Part shown: positions 32,473-42,500 of the stretch, piece after piece
Layout of the letters: each line of letters opens with the position of its first letter
Numbering within the stretch: the first letter of the stretch is position 1
NCBI GenBank assembly: GCA_900109435.1
Contig: FNZT01000003.1
Location: 610,774 to 653,611 of the forward strand
Direction of reading: 5' to 3'
Length of the DNA stretch: 42,838 nucleotides
Origin: Ruminococcus sp. YRD2003
GTDB lineage: Bacteria > Bacillota > Clostridia > Oscillospirales > Ruminococcaceae
The notes under the pieces: generated by a model
Seen by the model: only the letters and a program-made list of their open reading frames with translations
What the model was told of the DNA's origin: nothing
Database searches by the model: none
Translations under genes and position numbers: made by a program

Positions 32473-32943
32473 ATGGTTATCATCGAAATGGAAAACGGAA
32501 GCAAGATAAAGCTCGAGCTTTATCCCGATATCGCGCCTATCTCGTGCGAAAACTTTGAAAAACTCGTAAAGCAGGGCTTCTACGACGGACTAACATTCCA
32601 CAGAGTTATCCCAGGCTTCATGATACAGGGCGGCTGTCCCAACGGAACAGGCACAGGCGGTCCGGGCTGGCACATCAAAGGCGAGTTCTCGGCAAACGGG
32701 ATAAAGAACGACCTCAAGCACACAAGAGGCGTGCTCTCGATGGCTCGCGCACAGGACCCCGACTCCGCAGGCTCGCAGTTCTTCATCATGCATGAGGACG
32801 CCCCCTACCTCGACGGACAGTATGCAGCATTCGGCAAGGTCATAGAGGGCATGGAAGTCGTTGACGCTATCGCCGAGACAGCGACCGACTACAGAGACAA
32901 GCCCCTCGAGGCACAGGTAATGAAAAAGGTAACTATAGAATAG
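32473..32943 (+). CDS. Cyclophilin-type peptidyl-prolyl cis-trans isomerase
   Basis: A 156-residue single-domain cyclophilin that catalyses cis-trans isomerisation of Xaa-Pro bonds. Visible signatures are [13 protein letters not shown] (catalytic Arg and Phe), the glycine-rich GTGTGGPG loop, SQFFIM and the Trp-lacking bacterial pattern [13 protein letters not shown]. There is no signal peptide, so it is cytosolic. The start is preceded by GGAGG. No clear promoter is seen in the 78 bp after the CE2 gene, which contains small hairpins (AGCCG/CGGCT and CCGAC/GTCGG), so it may be read from the esterase promoter. A terminator follows at 32948-32977. Confidence 0.93.
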   Translation: MVIIEMENGSKIKLELYPDIAPISCENFEKLVKQGFYDGLTFHRVIPGFMIQGGCPNGTGTGGPGWHIKGEFSANGIKNDLKHTRGVLSMARAQDPDSAGSQFFIMHEDAPYLDGQYAAFGKVIEGMEVVDAIAETATDYRDKPLEAQVMKKVTIE

Positions 32944-32947
32944 CATC

Positions 32948-32977
32948 AAGGGCGTGATAAGCGAATATCACGCCCTT
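32948..32977 (+). terminator. Intrinsic terminator of the cyclophilin gene
   Basis: A perfect 12-bp stem AAGGGCGTGATA/TATCACGCCCTT with a 6-nt loop, then TTT. The convergent peptidoglycan-binding operon ends 5 bp away and has no other terminator. Confidence 0.88.
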
Positions 32978-32981
32978 TTTA

Positions 32982-33494
32982 TCAGACCATGTTCATATGC
33001 TCGCAGCAGTGGACGAGCATATTCCACGTACCGCTGTCAACCTTTCCGCTGAGCGGAATGCCGCACCAGCGCTGAAACCGCGTAACCGCATCAGCGGTGG
33101 CGTCGTTGTAGATACCGCATACATCAACAGTGGGAGCATTGTCATAGCGCTTGCCGATAGTCTGAAGCATGGCTTGCAGGATATAGACGAGCTGACCGCT
33201 GTCGCCCTTCGCAGCAACATACTTAGCTGACGGGAAGGCAGCATAGGGCACGGGATTTCCGCGAAGGTTCTCGCGGTACACGCTGACGATCTTATTCCAT
33301 GTCTTACCGTCGGTCGTTCCCGTATCAGGCAGACCATACTCCCTCTGAAAAGCGCGCACGGCAATGGCGGTCTCGCTGTCGTAGACACCGTCGGGGATAA
33401 TAAGCGGAATCTTGTCATTCACCAGAGCTATCGCGTGAAGATAGGTCTGAAGCTCAATAATGTGCTGTTTTCGCTGTATATTCGTATATGCCAT
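32982..33494 (-). CDS. Protein with two peptidoglycan-binding domains
   Basis: 170 residues made of two PG_binding_1-type three-helix domains: about 8-72 (GVYDSETAIAVRAFQREYGL, then TGTTDGKTWNKI) and 90-165 (GIYNDATADAVTRFQRWCGI, then SGKVDSGTWNML). Such domains bind peptidoglycan, often in cortex- or wall-hydrolysing proteins. There is no catalytic domain and no signal peptide. It is the last gene of a three-gene operon, 3 bp after the SpoIID-like gene, and its repeats are closely related to those of that neighbour, which suggests one was split or copied from the other. Confidence 0.85.
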   Translation of the reverse strand: MAYTNIQRKQHIIELQTYLHAIALVNDKIPLIIPDGVYDSETAIAVRAFQREYGLPDTGTTDGKTWNKIVSVYRENLRGNPVPYAAFPSAKYVAAKGDSGQLVYILQAMLQTIGKRYDNAPTVDVCGIYNDATADAVTRFQRWCGIPLSGKVDSGTWNMLVHCCEHMNMV

Positions 33495-33497
33495 TTG

Positions 33498-34895
33498 TCA
33501 GCCTCCTGTAATGATATAGCCGGGCTCCTGATAGGGACGCTTGTCGAAGCCGTATTTGAGGTCGGAGTACACTCCCGCGATGGAGTCCCATGTCACGGCG
33601 CCGACAATGCCCGTGGGATTTATCCCGAACTGCCGCTGGAATTCTGTCACGGACTGCCTTGTTACGGGACCGAAATAGCCCGTATTGTTCACTGCGGGGA
33701 TATTCGGGTAGGTATCATGGATAAAGGTCAGGTACTCCTGAATAATACGCACGTAGCTGCTTGAATCACCCTCACGCAGAACAGTTCCGGGATAGAGTGC
33801 TACCGCAGTATAATCAGGCTTAACCGACTCAGCAATGCCCTTGTACGCGCGGTAGAGGTCGTTGCGGGTAGCACGGTCGACCATACCCGTCTGCGGCAGA
33901 CCGAAGACACGCTGAAAAGACTTCACCGACTTCTCGGTCATCTCGCCGAAATAGCCTGTTATCTCCACAGGCTGAACAGCCGCGTAGTACGCGCCGATCA
34001 CAGCGAGATAGTACTGGAGCATACGCACCTCGTCGCTCTGCATACCTATGCTGAGGTCCTCAGTGAATGAGGGAGTGATCTCCTCAAGGCGTACACCTTC
34101 GGAGTCAAGCTCTGCAATGCGCTTGACAGCGGTATAGATGCTTGTAATGCGGTACCAGGTAGACTGCTCGACCACGCCCGTTACCTCAAGCCCGAACACC
34201 TGCTGAAAAGTGCGGACAGCCTGTTCGGTGGCGGCATCGAAAATGCCGTCGGCGGCGGGTATCTTCGGGATAGCGGGATAATTTCGGGAAATGCGGTTGA
34301 GATAGATCTGGAGCGACTTCACGTCGTTGCCCGCAGAGCCGAATTCAAGCGGTATCCCTGGGTATGAGGGCTGAGCCGTCCTGACGGGAGCGTTCTTCAC
34401 GATATCAATGTCCTTTCCGTAGTAGTACTGTAGTATCTCATACGGCGTGTAGCCCTGATTAGCGAGGTAAACGGTCCCCCACTGAGAAAGCCCGTCACAG
34501 GTCGAAGTGGTGCCGTTGCAGAAAGCGGTAAACAGCGGCTCGACGCTGCCCTGTCTGCGGACATAGTCGTTGTACAGCTCATCGACGAGGTAGCTGATAT
34601 TCTGAAAGTATTCACGCCCGTTGATAAATTTCTGGTCGAACTGGGTAGTCGCTGTGATGTCGAAGTCGTACCCGCGCGACCTGTACCACTCGGTATAGAC
34701 GCGGTTCAGAGCAAAGCTGATAATCGCGTAGATATTGGCACGCAGAGCGCTCTCTGGCCACGTGGGGAAGATCTCGCTCGAAGCGACATTCTTGATATAC
34801 GACGGAAAGTCGAGCGTAACATTCGGCGCGGGAGAATCGGGCGCTCCGAGGTGGACGGTTATCGTCTCGGGGATATAGGGTGTTCCTGTAAGCAT
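33498..34895 (-). CDS. SpoIID-like domain plus three peptidoglycan-binding domains
   Basis: A 465-residue protein. Residues 25-162 carry the SpoIID pattern: PSYIKNVASSEIFPTWPESA, LRANIYAIISFALNR, and FCNGTTSTCDGLSQWGT with ILQYYYG at its end. SpoIID proteins are glycan-strand-cleaving lytic transglycosylases; I see the fold signature but cannot confirm the catalytic Glu. Three PG_binding_1 repeats follow at about 185-260, 280-350 and 370-450, each with a (G/D)xFxxxTxxxVxxFQxxFG core. No signal peptide is evident, so export is uncertain. It is the middle gene of the operon. Its relatives in Clostridia are often labelled peptidoglycan-binding protein. Confidence 0.8.
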   Translation of the reverse strand: MLTGTPYIPETITVHLGAPDSPAPNVTLDFPSYIKNVASSEIFPTWPESALRANIYAIISFALNRVYTEWYRSRGYDFDITATTQFDQKFINGREYFQNISYLVDELYNDYVRRQGSVEPLFTAFCNGTTSTCDGLSQWGTVYLANQGYTPYEILQYYYGKDIDIVKNAPVRTAQPSYPGIPLEFGSAGNDVKSLQIYLNRISRNYPAIPKIPAADGIFDAATEQAVRTFQQVFGLEVTGVVEQSTWYRITSIYTAVKRIAELDSEGVRLEEITPSFTEDLSIGMQSDEVRMLQYYLAVIGAYYAAVQPVEITGYFGEMTEKSVKSFQRVFGLPQTGMVDRATRNDLYRAYKGIAESVKPDYTAVALYPGTVLREGDSSSYVRIIQEYLTFIHDTYPNIPAVNNTGYFGPVTRQSVTEFQRQFGINPTGIVGAVTWDSIAGVYSDLKYGFDKRPYQEPGYIITGG

Positions 34896-34905
34896 ATATG
34901 CCTCC

Positions 34906-35688
34906 TCAGCTCTCCGAGCCGCCGTCGAAATCGGGCTCCTGATTGAAATAAGTAACTGTCTCGTCGGAGCCTCTCATCATCAGCGGAACGGGAATCATAC
35001 TGAAATTCTGCACGGACGTGATACCGTCAAATACAGGAACATCGACGCTCCTCGCGTTGAAAAAGCCGCTCGCGGTAACACTGACGTCAAAGAGATTGTA
35101 CGGACGCTTTATCGCATCGGGAGCCTGCGAATGCACGACATCTGGCGCAGGTACGGCAAATTTCTCCGTTGTGCCGCTGCTGTTGGTGAGCCCCTCGGCG
35201 AGAATGAGACGGCTGCCGTCGACAATCGCCGTGACCATGACCGTCGCTCCCTCAATTGGCGAAGATTCGTCCCCCGCCCTCACGTTGACAAGAATATACC
35301 CTTTTCCGACCCCGAGGCTCTCCTCAGAGACATACTGCGGCGGAGTATCGTAGGCGCTATCAGCGGAGAAAGAGTTGTCACCGAGAACAGAGAGGTCGGG
35401 CTCGGGATAGCGGTTGTTGAACTCCGTTTCGTCGTCGGGAGAGTCCTTGTTTTCGTTCTCTGCGTAATCGGCATAGGAAGTATCGTCGGGAGCGTCCTCA
35501 TCAACACCGAAAATCTCCTCGTCCTCGGGCGGAGCCTCGTTGGTTTCAGCCTCATAAAGCTCCTTCTGCGGCACTTCGGACACTTCCTCATTGTTATCCG
35601 AAGCGCAGTCTGAACTGCGCTTTCCGTAGAGCTTCATAAGCTCGGATTTGTATCGCTCAGACTGAGCGCTGAGATCGTTAAGCTGCAT
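34906..35688 (-). CDS. Acidic protein with a carboxypeptidase-regulatory-like domain
   Basis: A 260-residue protein, first in the operon. An N-terminal helix (1-25) with basic residues leads into a long disordered acidic region (about 30-125, with runs such as EAPPEDEEIFGVDEDAPDD). Residues 128-215 match the beta-sandwich of carboxypeptidase regulatory-like domains: GYILVNVRAGDESSPIEGAT then VTASGFFNARSVDVPVF. The end is short and acidic. No signal peptide, catalytic motif or anchor is visible. Translation starts behind GGAGG; the SpoIID-like gene starts 10 bp after the stop. It may act as a structural partner or localisation factor for the peptidoglycan-binding proteins. Confidence 0.65.
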   Translation of the reverse strand: MQLNDLSAQSERYKSELMKLYGKRSSDCASDNNEEVSEVPQKELYEAETNEAPPEDEEIFGVDEDAPDDTSYADYAENENKDSPDDETEFNNRYPEPDLSVLGDNSFSADSAYDTPPQYVSEESLGVGKGYILVNVRAGDESSPIEGATVMVTAIVDGSRLILAEGLTNSSGTTEKFAVPAPDVVHSQAPDAIKRPYNLFDVSVTASGFFNARSVDVPVFDGITSVQNFSMIPVPLMMRGSDETVTYFNQEPDFDGGSES

Positions 35689-35717
35689 ATTATCGCCTCC
35701 ATTAAGTGCTGGTCAAT

Positions 35718-35747
35718 AATATGAGGAAAAAAGGAGAAATATGTCAA
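35718..35747 (-). promoter_or_regulatory. Candidate promoter of the SpoIID/peptidoglycan-binding operon
   Basis: Leftward TTGACA, 18-nt spacer, CATATT, about 30 bp before the ATG at 35688. The -10 is weaker than at other promoters in the window. Confidence 0.5.
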
Positions 35748-35768
35748 GCCGAAAAAAAGATCAAAAAA

Positions 35769-35882
35769 CCGCGAAGCGGAAATCGCGGGGGTCCGGGGTG
35801 AGGTACTCACCCCGGCAGGGGGTGAAACCGAGGGGGACAGCGTCCCCCTGAGAAGCAGGCAGGCGAGCGAAGCAAAGCCTGC
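35769..35882. repeat. Cluster of four GC-rich palindromes
   Basis: Four hairpins in a row: CCGCG/CGCGG (35769-35788), a perfect 10-bp CCGGGGTGAG/CTCACCCCGG (35793-35815), AGGGGGAC/GTCCCCCT (35831-35849) and GCAGGC/GCCTGC (35855-35882). The block is much richer in G/C than its surroundings and non-coding, as in REP/BIME-type extragenic repeats. The remainder to 36111 is A/T-rich; a TATAAT at 36045-36050 may be the -10 for the GGDEF-EAL gene, but no convincing -35 is present. Confidence 0.65.
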
Positions 35883-36111
35883 CGACCGCCCCGTACATTT
35901 ATGTCTCGGCGCAGCCGACGAAACATTTCACGATATCACATTGCCAAAGTAATAAAACCGGACTTTTCACCAATTTAAGGCGTGACAATTTGTCTATTTG
36001 TACAATCTTTTTTTGAAACACTTTATAATTTATTGCAGATGTGCTATAATCATTATGAAGAATTGATAATTATTTTGTAAGTTTATCACGGCGCAAGGAG
36101 GGGATATATCA

Positions 36112-37794
36112 ATGCGCGAAAACTCTTTCAGAAGAATCATCCAGAACTTCATAATGAATATGGAATCTATACCGAATACTCTCACGCCGGAATCACGCTT
36201 TGCACTCACCGAGCCCTGTGTATTTCTCAGGATAAGCATGATACGTGCTGATTATTACGAAACTCCGCGTCGGTTTGAAGCGCCCCAATGCCAGCCGTAT
36301 ACGCTGTACAACGCAGGCGATACAGACAAATCCAACGAGTTCATTATGGAAAAGGATACAAGGGTCGACACAAAGATAGTCTATCATGTATTCGGTCTGA
36401 TCGACGAAGAGCCGTGGACAGAGGAGGAAATGGAACGCATAGACGTCCTGCTGAAAATGCTTTTCGTATTCAACGGCAGAAGCCGCCTCATGATATCGAA
36501 CTACAACCTCACCTTCTACGACCCCGATATGCGTGTCTACAACCTGAAATTCTACTTCAAGAAAATTGCCGAGCTGATCGAACAGCACAAAATAACGCAG
36601 TATACAGCAATGTATATCAACCTCAAGCACTTTTCGGCGGTAAACCTTCAGCTTGGAAGAAAAACAGGTTCGGCGGTCATGAACAGCTTTGTCACGCATA
36701 TTGCACGTGTTTCGGGGGAGGACGGCGTAGTAGCGCGTATCGGCGGAGATAACTTTGCTATCCTCTGTAAGCAGGAACGCACCGACGCGGTTATGGAGGC
36801 TCTCGCGGGCACAGCTATACCCTATGACGAAGTTACCGGAGAGCGTATCCTCATCAGTGCATACTCGGGAGTATACGTCATCGACAGTAAGCTACCTGTT
36901 AATTCCCCCGACGCAGTAATGGACAGGATAAGCATAGCCATAGCAGCCGCAAAAGCCCGTACAAAGCACGATTACGCATATTTCAACGCAGAGATGCTCG
37001 AGCGCCACAAACAGCAGCTCATGATAGGCTCACTGTTCCCGAGCGCGCTTGAGAACGAGGAATTCCTCGTATACTACCAGCCCAAGGTCTCAACAGATAC
37101 GTACCGTATCGTAGGAGCAGAAGCGCTTTGCAGGTGGAAACACGAAGGTAGGCTCATCTCCCCTGCCGAGTTCATCCCGGTCCTCGAACGCGGCATGGAC
37201 ATCTGCAAGCTTGATTTCTATATGCTCGACCACGTCTGCCGCGACATACGCCGCTGGCTTGATGAGGGCAAGAACGCCGTCAAAGTCTCGGTCAATCTTT
37301 CAAGGCGGCACCTCTCGGATATGGACTTGCTTCAGCACATCGTCGAAATAATCGACAGGAACGACATTCCGCACGACTACATCGAGATAGAGCTCACCGA
37401 GACCACAACCGATGTTGAGTTCAAGGACCTCCGCCGCGTACTCAGCGGCTTGCAGGAGACAAGCATATCCACTTCGGTGGACGACTTCGGCGTAGGCTAT
37501 TCCTCGCTGACACTCATCAAGGACCTTCCGTGGGACGTTATGAAAATAGACAGGAGCCTTCTTCCCGAGGAAAGCAGCATTGACAGAAAGAAGGAAATCA
37601 TGCTCAGATACGTAGTAGGCATGGCAAGTGATATCGGACTCGAATGCGTAGCCGAAGGCGTCGAGACAAAGGAACAGGAAGAGCTCCTGAAAACCACCTC
37701 TTGCAATATCATACAGGGATTCTACTTTGACAGACCGCTCCCGATAAACGAATTCGAGACGCGTCTTGACAATTACAGCTACAAAAAAGAATAA
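36112..37794 (+). CDS. GGDEF-EAL protein with degenerate GGDEF, probable c-di-GMP phosphodiesterase
   Basis: A 560-residue cytosolic protein starting behind AAGGAGG. Residues 1-155 are a sensor-like region I do not recognise. The GGDEF domain (160-295) has GGDNF (211-215) in the active loop instead of GG(D/E)EF, so cyclase activity is unlikely. The EAL domain (305-545) keeps its key residues: E337-A-L, N395 in SVNLS, E430, D457-D458 in DDFGVGYSS, K478 and E515 in AEGVET, followed by QGFYFDRPLP. It should therefore hydrolyse cyclic di-GMP, with the GGDEF-like part perhaps sensing GTP. No membrane segment is seen. It is monocistronic. Confidence 0.88.
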   Translation: MRENSFRRIIQNFIMNMESIPNTLTPESRFALTEPCVFLRISMIRADYYETPRRFEAPQCQPYTLYNAGDTDKSNEFIMEKDTRVDTKIVYHVFGLIDEEPWTEEEMERIDVLLKMLFVFNGRSRLMISNYNLTFYDPDMRVYNLKFYFKKIAELIEQHKITQYTAMYINLKHFSAVNLQLGRKTGSAVMNSFVTHIARVSGEDGVVARIGGDNFAILCKQERTDAVMEALAGTAIPYDEVTGERILISAYSGVYVIDSKLPVNSPDAVMDRISIAIAAAKARTKHDYAYFNAEMLERHKQQLMIGSLFPSALENEEFLVYYQPKVSTDTYRIVGAEALCRWKHEGRLISPAEFIPVLERGMDICKLDFYMLDHVCRDIRRWLDEGKNAVKVSVNLSRRHLSDMDLLQHIVEIIDRNDIPHDYIEIELTETTTDVEFKDLRRVLSGLQETSISTSVDDFGVGYSSLTLIKDLPWDVMKIDRSLLPEESSIDRKKEIMLRYVVGMASDIGLECVAEGVETKEQEELLKTTSCNIIQGFYFDRPLPINEFETRLDNYSYKKE

Positions 37795-38185
37795 AGCCGA
37801 GGCATAATGGCTGTACCTATACGGAAGCATTACGGGACATATATCGGGGGAAACCTTTCTGAAGAAAGGTATTCTTAACGCAGAAAAGCAAAAATCGAAC
37901 TGAATAGGACAACAAATCCCGATGCTTAGTGCATCGGGATTTTTATTGTCTTTATAATCTAAGGTCGCGCTTTAGGAACCGTGCACTATCTCAAATGAAA
38001 AACCGCTTAGGACAGTCTTCTAAGCGGTTTCAATCTGTTTTGGACCTTGGGTTGTGTATAAAGCGATGTTTGATGATATTGTTCATTTATTATTTATGTT
38101 AAAAAAGTTGATATAGCACGATATAAATCCTTGGTGCAACAAGATGCCTCCGTAAGGGGGGCATCTCATCTGCCATATGTTTATT
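37795..38185. other. Intergenic region with hairpins
   Basis: Holds a small palindrome ACCTTTCT/AGAAAGGT (37854-37871), the terminator at 37914-37942, a second hairpin AAACCGCTTAG/CTAAGCGGTTT (38000-38030), and an AGATGCC/GGCATCT stem (38144-38165) that may end the leftward scaffoldin transcript. No gene is seen. Confidence 0.6.
37914..37942 (+). terminator. Intrinsic terminator of the GGDEF-EAL gene
   Basis: A perfect 12-bp stem AAATCCCGATGC/GCATCGGGATTT with a 5-nt loop, followed by TTATT. Confidence 0.82.
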
Positions 38186-39562
38186 TTATGTTTGCTTTGG
38201 AGTCATAAACTCTTTCATTGTTGGGATATCGCCAGAAGCGGTCGAAACAAGTGCATAGTAAGCAAGTATTGAGGAAGCATCTTTTGCATCGACCTTGTCA
38301 TCGCAGTTGACGTTGGCATCCTTGCGCTGCTTTTCGGTCAAACCGTCCTCACTGCCAGTGGACATTCTTGCGTACGCCATGAGCACCATTGAAGCATCCT
38401 TTGCATCGACCTTTCCGTCGGAGTTCACATCCCCGAGATCAGCATCGGGCTGTTCGGCAGTGGTAGTAGTAACAGGTTCATCCGTAGTGGAAGCGGCAGT
38501 TGTCTGAGTTGACGTATTACTGGTTTTAGTCGTTAATGTGGTCGTAGTTGTTGTTTGAGTCGAAGTTGTTGTAACAGTTGTTGACACCTGATCGTTAGAT
38601 ACCAATACTCCGCCATTTTCAGTTTCAAATGCAACAGGATCCATAAATACATCGAAAGTATTCGCGGGATCAACTGCGATCGTTACTTCTGAAAGACCGT
38701 TTTCCGCAGTCTCAAGGACTTCAAAATGCAGCACTGCAGCAATACCGTTCGCTGTATAATTTGTATCAGCAAGACTATTATCCCACATGATCCTGTAAGG
38801 CAACAAATCGGTCTTGCCAGAAGTAACAAAATCCGCACCAGGAAAAATCTCTCCGTCATCGACACTTACCAGTTTCATAGCTTCTTTATCATAGCTTACC
38901 GTAAAACAAAGAGCTATGACTCCGCTGTTTCTGCTCATTTTTATCGGAATGTCTACAGACGCACCAGCTTTTGCATCAACAGTCATCGCCTTCAACTGAG
39001 CAGCACTCTTCTTATCGGGTATTTTCGAGACAGTTGTAGCTGTCGTTGCAATAGCTGCAGAATCGACGATATCCACCCCGCCATTTACAACATCGAACTC
39101 AACTGTATCCATATTCATATCAAAAGTGCTATCGTTCTCAACACTGATACTTATCTCGGAAAGACCTGTCTCAGCGCCTTCGAGCACTTCAAAATGAAGT
39201 ACTGCAAGCTCGCCATTATTAGTATAGTTCCTTTGAGCAACACCGTTATCCCACATAAGTCTGTAAGGCTTGGTATTATTGCTGCCGCTCGACGTGAAAG
39301 CAGCCTTGTAGAAAAGCTCACTGTCATCAGAACCTGTAAGTCTCAATGCCGAAGTATCATATTCGACAGTAAGACTAAGAGCGACGAGCCCGAGATTACC
39401 TGAGATGCTGACTGGAACATCAACGCTCATGCCCTCATATGCAGAAACAATTCCGACATTTATCTGCGGATAACTGCTCTCAGCGCAAACCTCATAAGGA
39501 ACAGTCTGCATAATTGCCAACGGCATCACGGCAGCCATAATTATCGAAAGTATTTTTTTCAT
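38186..39562 (-). CDS. Scaffoldin: two cohesin-like modules and a C-terminal dockerin
   Basis: A 458-residue secreted protein with a signal peptide (1-28). Two related cohesin-like beta-sandwiches follow: about 33-165 (INVGIVSAYEGMSVDVPVSI, GLVALSLTVEYDTSALRL) and 190-325 (MTVDAKAGASVDIPIKMSRN, GVIALCFTVSYDKEAMKL). A Thr-rich linker (330-375) leads to a type I dockerin (about 378-440) with DVNSDGKVDAKDASMVLMAY and NCDDKVDAKDASSILAYY. Cohesins bind dockerins of enzymes, so this is an adaptor that would load two dockerin proteins and itself dock to another scaffoldin. It starts 20 bp after the LRR/dockerin gene ends, behind GGAAAGGA, and is probably in the same operon. Confidence 0.82.
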   Translation of the reverse strand: MKKILSIIMAAVMPLAIMQTVPYEVCAESSYPQINVGIVSAYEGMSVDVPVSISGNLGLVALSLTVEYDTSALRLTGSDDSELFYKAAFTSSGSNNTKPYRLMWDNGVAQRNYTNNGELAVLHFEVLEGAETGLSEISISVENDSTFDMNMDTVEFDVVNGGVDIVDSAAIATTATTVSKIPDKKSAAQLKAMTVDAKAGASVDIPIKMSRNSGVIALCFTVSYDKEAMKLVSVDDGEIFPGADFVTSGKTDLLPYRIMWDNSLADTNYTANGIAAVLHFEVLETAENGLSEVTIAVDPANTFDVFMDPVAFETENGGVLVSNDQVSTTVTTTSTQTTTTTTLTTKTSNTSTQTTAASTTDEPVTTTTAEQPDADLGDVNSDGKVDAKDASMVLMAYARMSTGSEDGLTEKQRKDANVNCDDKVDAKDASSILAYYALVSTASGDIPTMKEFMTPKQT

Positions 39563-39582
39563 AAACAGCTATTCCTTTCCGG

Positions 39583-42500
39583 TCAGGCAGCGCTTTCCCA
39601 ACCGCCTGCAATGCTTCGGCGGATAAGAACGGTATCCTTGAGAGTGACTTCACCGTCCTTGTCGACGTCAGCGGCAGCCGTGTTGATTGTAACGTTCCAA
39701 CCACCTGCAATAAATCTGTTTATTAAGACAACATCTTTGAGGTTAACCGTGTTATCATCGTTGACATCGCCGGCTGTTATGCTAGTCTCAACAGGCGTTG
39801 CTGCGCTCTTCTTTGCAGCGACACCAGCATAACTTACAACATCGGAGGTTATAGACACATCGCCGATGCTGTCACCGAACTCGCCCGAAAGAATGAATGT
39901 ATCCGCATATTTGTCATCAGCGTCTATGAGCTGCGGAGAAACCGTAAATGCTCCGCTGAAGCCTTCAATAGAAACGCTCTTGTTAGTTACAGTTTTGATG
40001 TCTGCAAACTTTGTGAGCTTCATAGTTATCTCGTTGCCGTTCCTTGTTACGCTCTCTACAACGGGTGCTTCATGACTTACGAGAGCGATATTGACCTCTG
40101 TTCTTACAGGCGGGATAGTCATCCACTCTGTTTCAGCAGTATCATAGCCTTCCATTTCGCAGACTACCTTCCATTCACCCTCGGGAACGTCCCAGAGATA
40201 CTTGCCCTCGCTGTCAGTAAGCAGAGGATTCATCTGTTCATAGTCCTCAGCATTCCATTTGATTTGCTTTCCTGTAGCCTCATCCTTGTAGTAGACCGTA
40301 ACAGTCGCGCCATCAACAGGGTTTCCGAGAACGCCTTCATATACGATTCCGCTCGGATCAAGGATATACCGGATGCAGCCGACAAGCGAGAATTGTCTGC
40401 CGTTCTGCATACAGTCAACCAGATATTCGTCAGCTCTGTCGAGGCATCTTCCTATCTCCCAGCTTATGATAGTTGAGAGCGGAGGATATATTCCTACAGA
40501 TGCAAGAAGTGCGCTTGTTGCGAATGTGTTTACACATTTGAGCACAAAGAGAGCAGTGGCAGCAGCTTCATAATCCTCATTTCCGTCTGCCATAGCCATT
40601 TCTCCGTAGTATCTGAAGAAATCCTTGCCAACAGAAAGTCCCTTTGAAATTGATGAATAGCTTTCACCGAGCACCGACTTCATAACAGTCTTGGTGTCCT
40701 CAAGGATGAACGCATTGATCAGAGATACCTTCGGATCATCAGGATCAACGAAATCAGATTCTATCATCTTGAGAACAGCCTTGCCTGTCCAGAGATCCTT
40801 TGCTTCCTTGAGCTCGTCACTGTATCCGAGCATCATGGTAGCTACGATGTCCTTGCTGTCAGGAGTATAAACATAGTAATCAGCTTTAACACCATCATCA
40901 GATGTGTGAACAGGTGTAGGAGTGAATCCGTACTTGACAGGATCCTTTGCTATCTCCTCAGTCTTGACAAATACACCGTCGATGAAAAGGCCGTCACTGT
41001 TGCTGTCTGAATAGATCGGGAATGAATCAGACTGTATTCCGTTGGAAACAGTTACTTCAGCAAGGTATGAATCGCCGTCCTGCTTGATAACTTCAACAGA
41101 GCTGTTGTCGCGGTATTCCTGCGGGATATCCTCAAACGTCTGATCCTTTTCGGGATCGTAGTTCTCGCCGACAACGATATTCTCCTTCTCGATAATGCTT
41201 ATGTTGTACATACCGGGAACATATGAATGATTTGCAGGATCAAAGAATCCCTTAGCCTTCCATGTTCCAGATTTTTCATTGTAAAATGCCTCAAGGTACT
41301 TGATGTTTTCGCCCTTGGTGCTTGTTACAAACATTCTGTCAATATTCTGATTGTTTGTAGCTGTTATCTCAAATGATAAGGGATAAGCCGGATTATAGCT
41401 CAGAACTGGAGATATTCCCTTTGTAAGAACATCGGTGATATCCATTGTGGAATCTGTGTGATTGTTGAAACCGAATATCACCTTTGTTACAGCAGGCTTG
41501 TCAACTGAATAGGTCGTTGTGACTGTATCGCTCTTGAGGTCGCCGCATATTGCATAGAGCTTGTACTCTGTGCCGCTCTCGCCCTTGGGAAGCTTTATAT
41601 TTGCGCTGTATTTGCTTGTATAGCCGCTCGACTTGACAGTATCTACAAGTATATCATTGACATAGAGCTCAACGTCCTCGCCGCCGGGAGCAAATCCGAA
41701 TACGTCTGCACTGAGCGAGTTAACTGTTTCGGGAACAGAAATAGTTATATCCGGGCATTCAACACTTGTCTTGCCGATGAGCTGATTCCATTCCTCGTTC
41801 TTGTTCTTAAAAGAAATATTGGCGGATACTGTATATTTGCCGATATCTGTTACTCTTGCAGAGAAACGTATCTCGCCTGAAATAGAATCAACAGGAATAA
41901 TTCCGCTCTGAATGTCAGATTCCGTGACATTCACGCCCTTTGATGTAATAGAATCAAGCAGAAGGGTCATGCCCTCGGGAATGCCGAGATTGATCTTGAT
42001 ATTGGAAACAGAAGCGGCATCAGCGTTTATGCTGTATTTAAGTGTATAGTTTGAAACACCGTTTTTGCTCGACTGCTCAGAATTTACTGCAAGATATGTA
42101 TTCATTCTGTCCATGATAGTGAATCTCGGATCCTCAAGCGATGTACAGTTATCGAACGAGGATGACGAGAATGAAAACTGTTTCCTGTTTGAGTTTATAG
42201 TGCTCAGCTCATTGCAGTTCTTGAATGATCTTGCACCGATCTCAGATACAGAATCAGGGAAATTGACAGTTTTAAGGCTCTTACAGTTATACGCAAGATT
42301 ATCAGGCACTTTTTTAGCGCCACCATCAATATTGAGAGTTGCTACCGAGCTTCCCTGCAAACAGCCGTCAAACTGGTTGCCGGTAGAAGTCACAGTTGCT
42401 GGAAGAGTAAACTCCTTCATGCTTACTGCACCGTCAAGCAGATTTGCACCAAGACTTTTAACACCGGTGCCAAATCTGATATTTGACAGGCGTTTACAGC

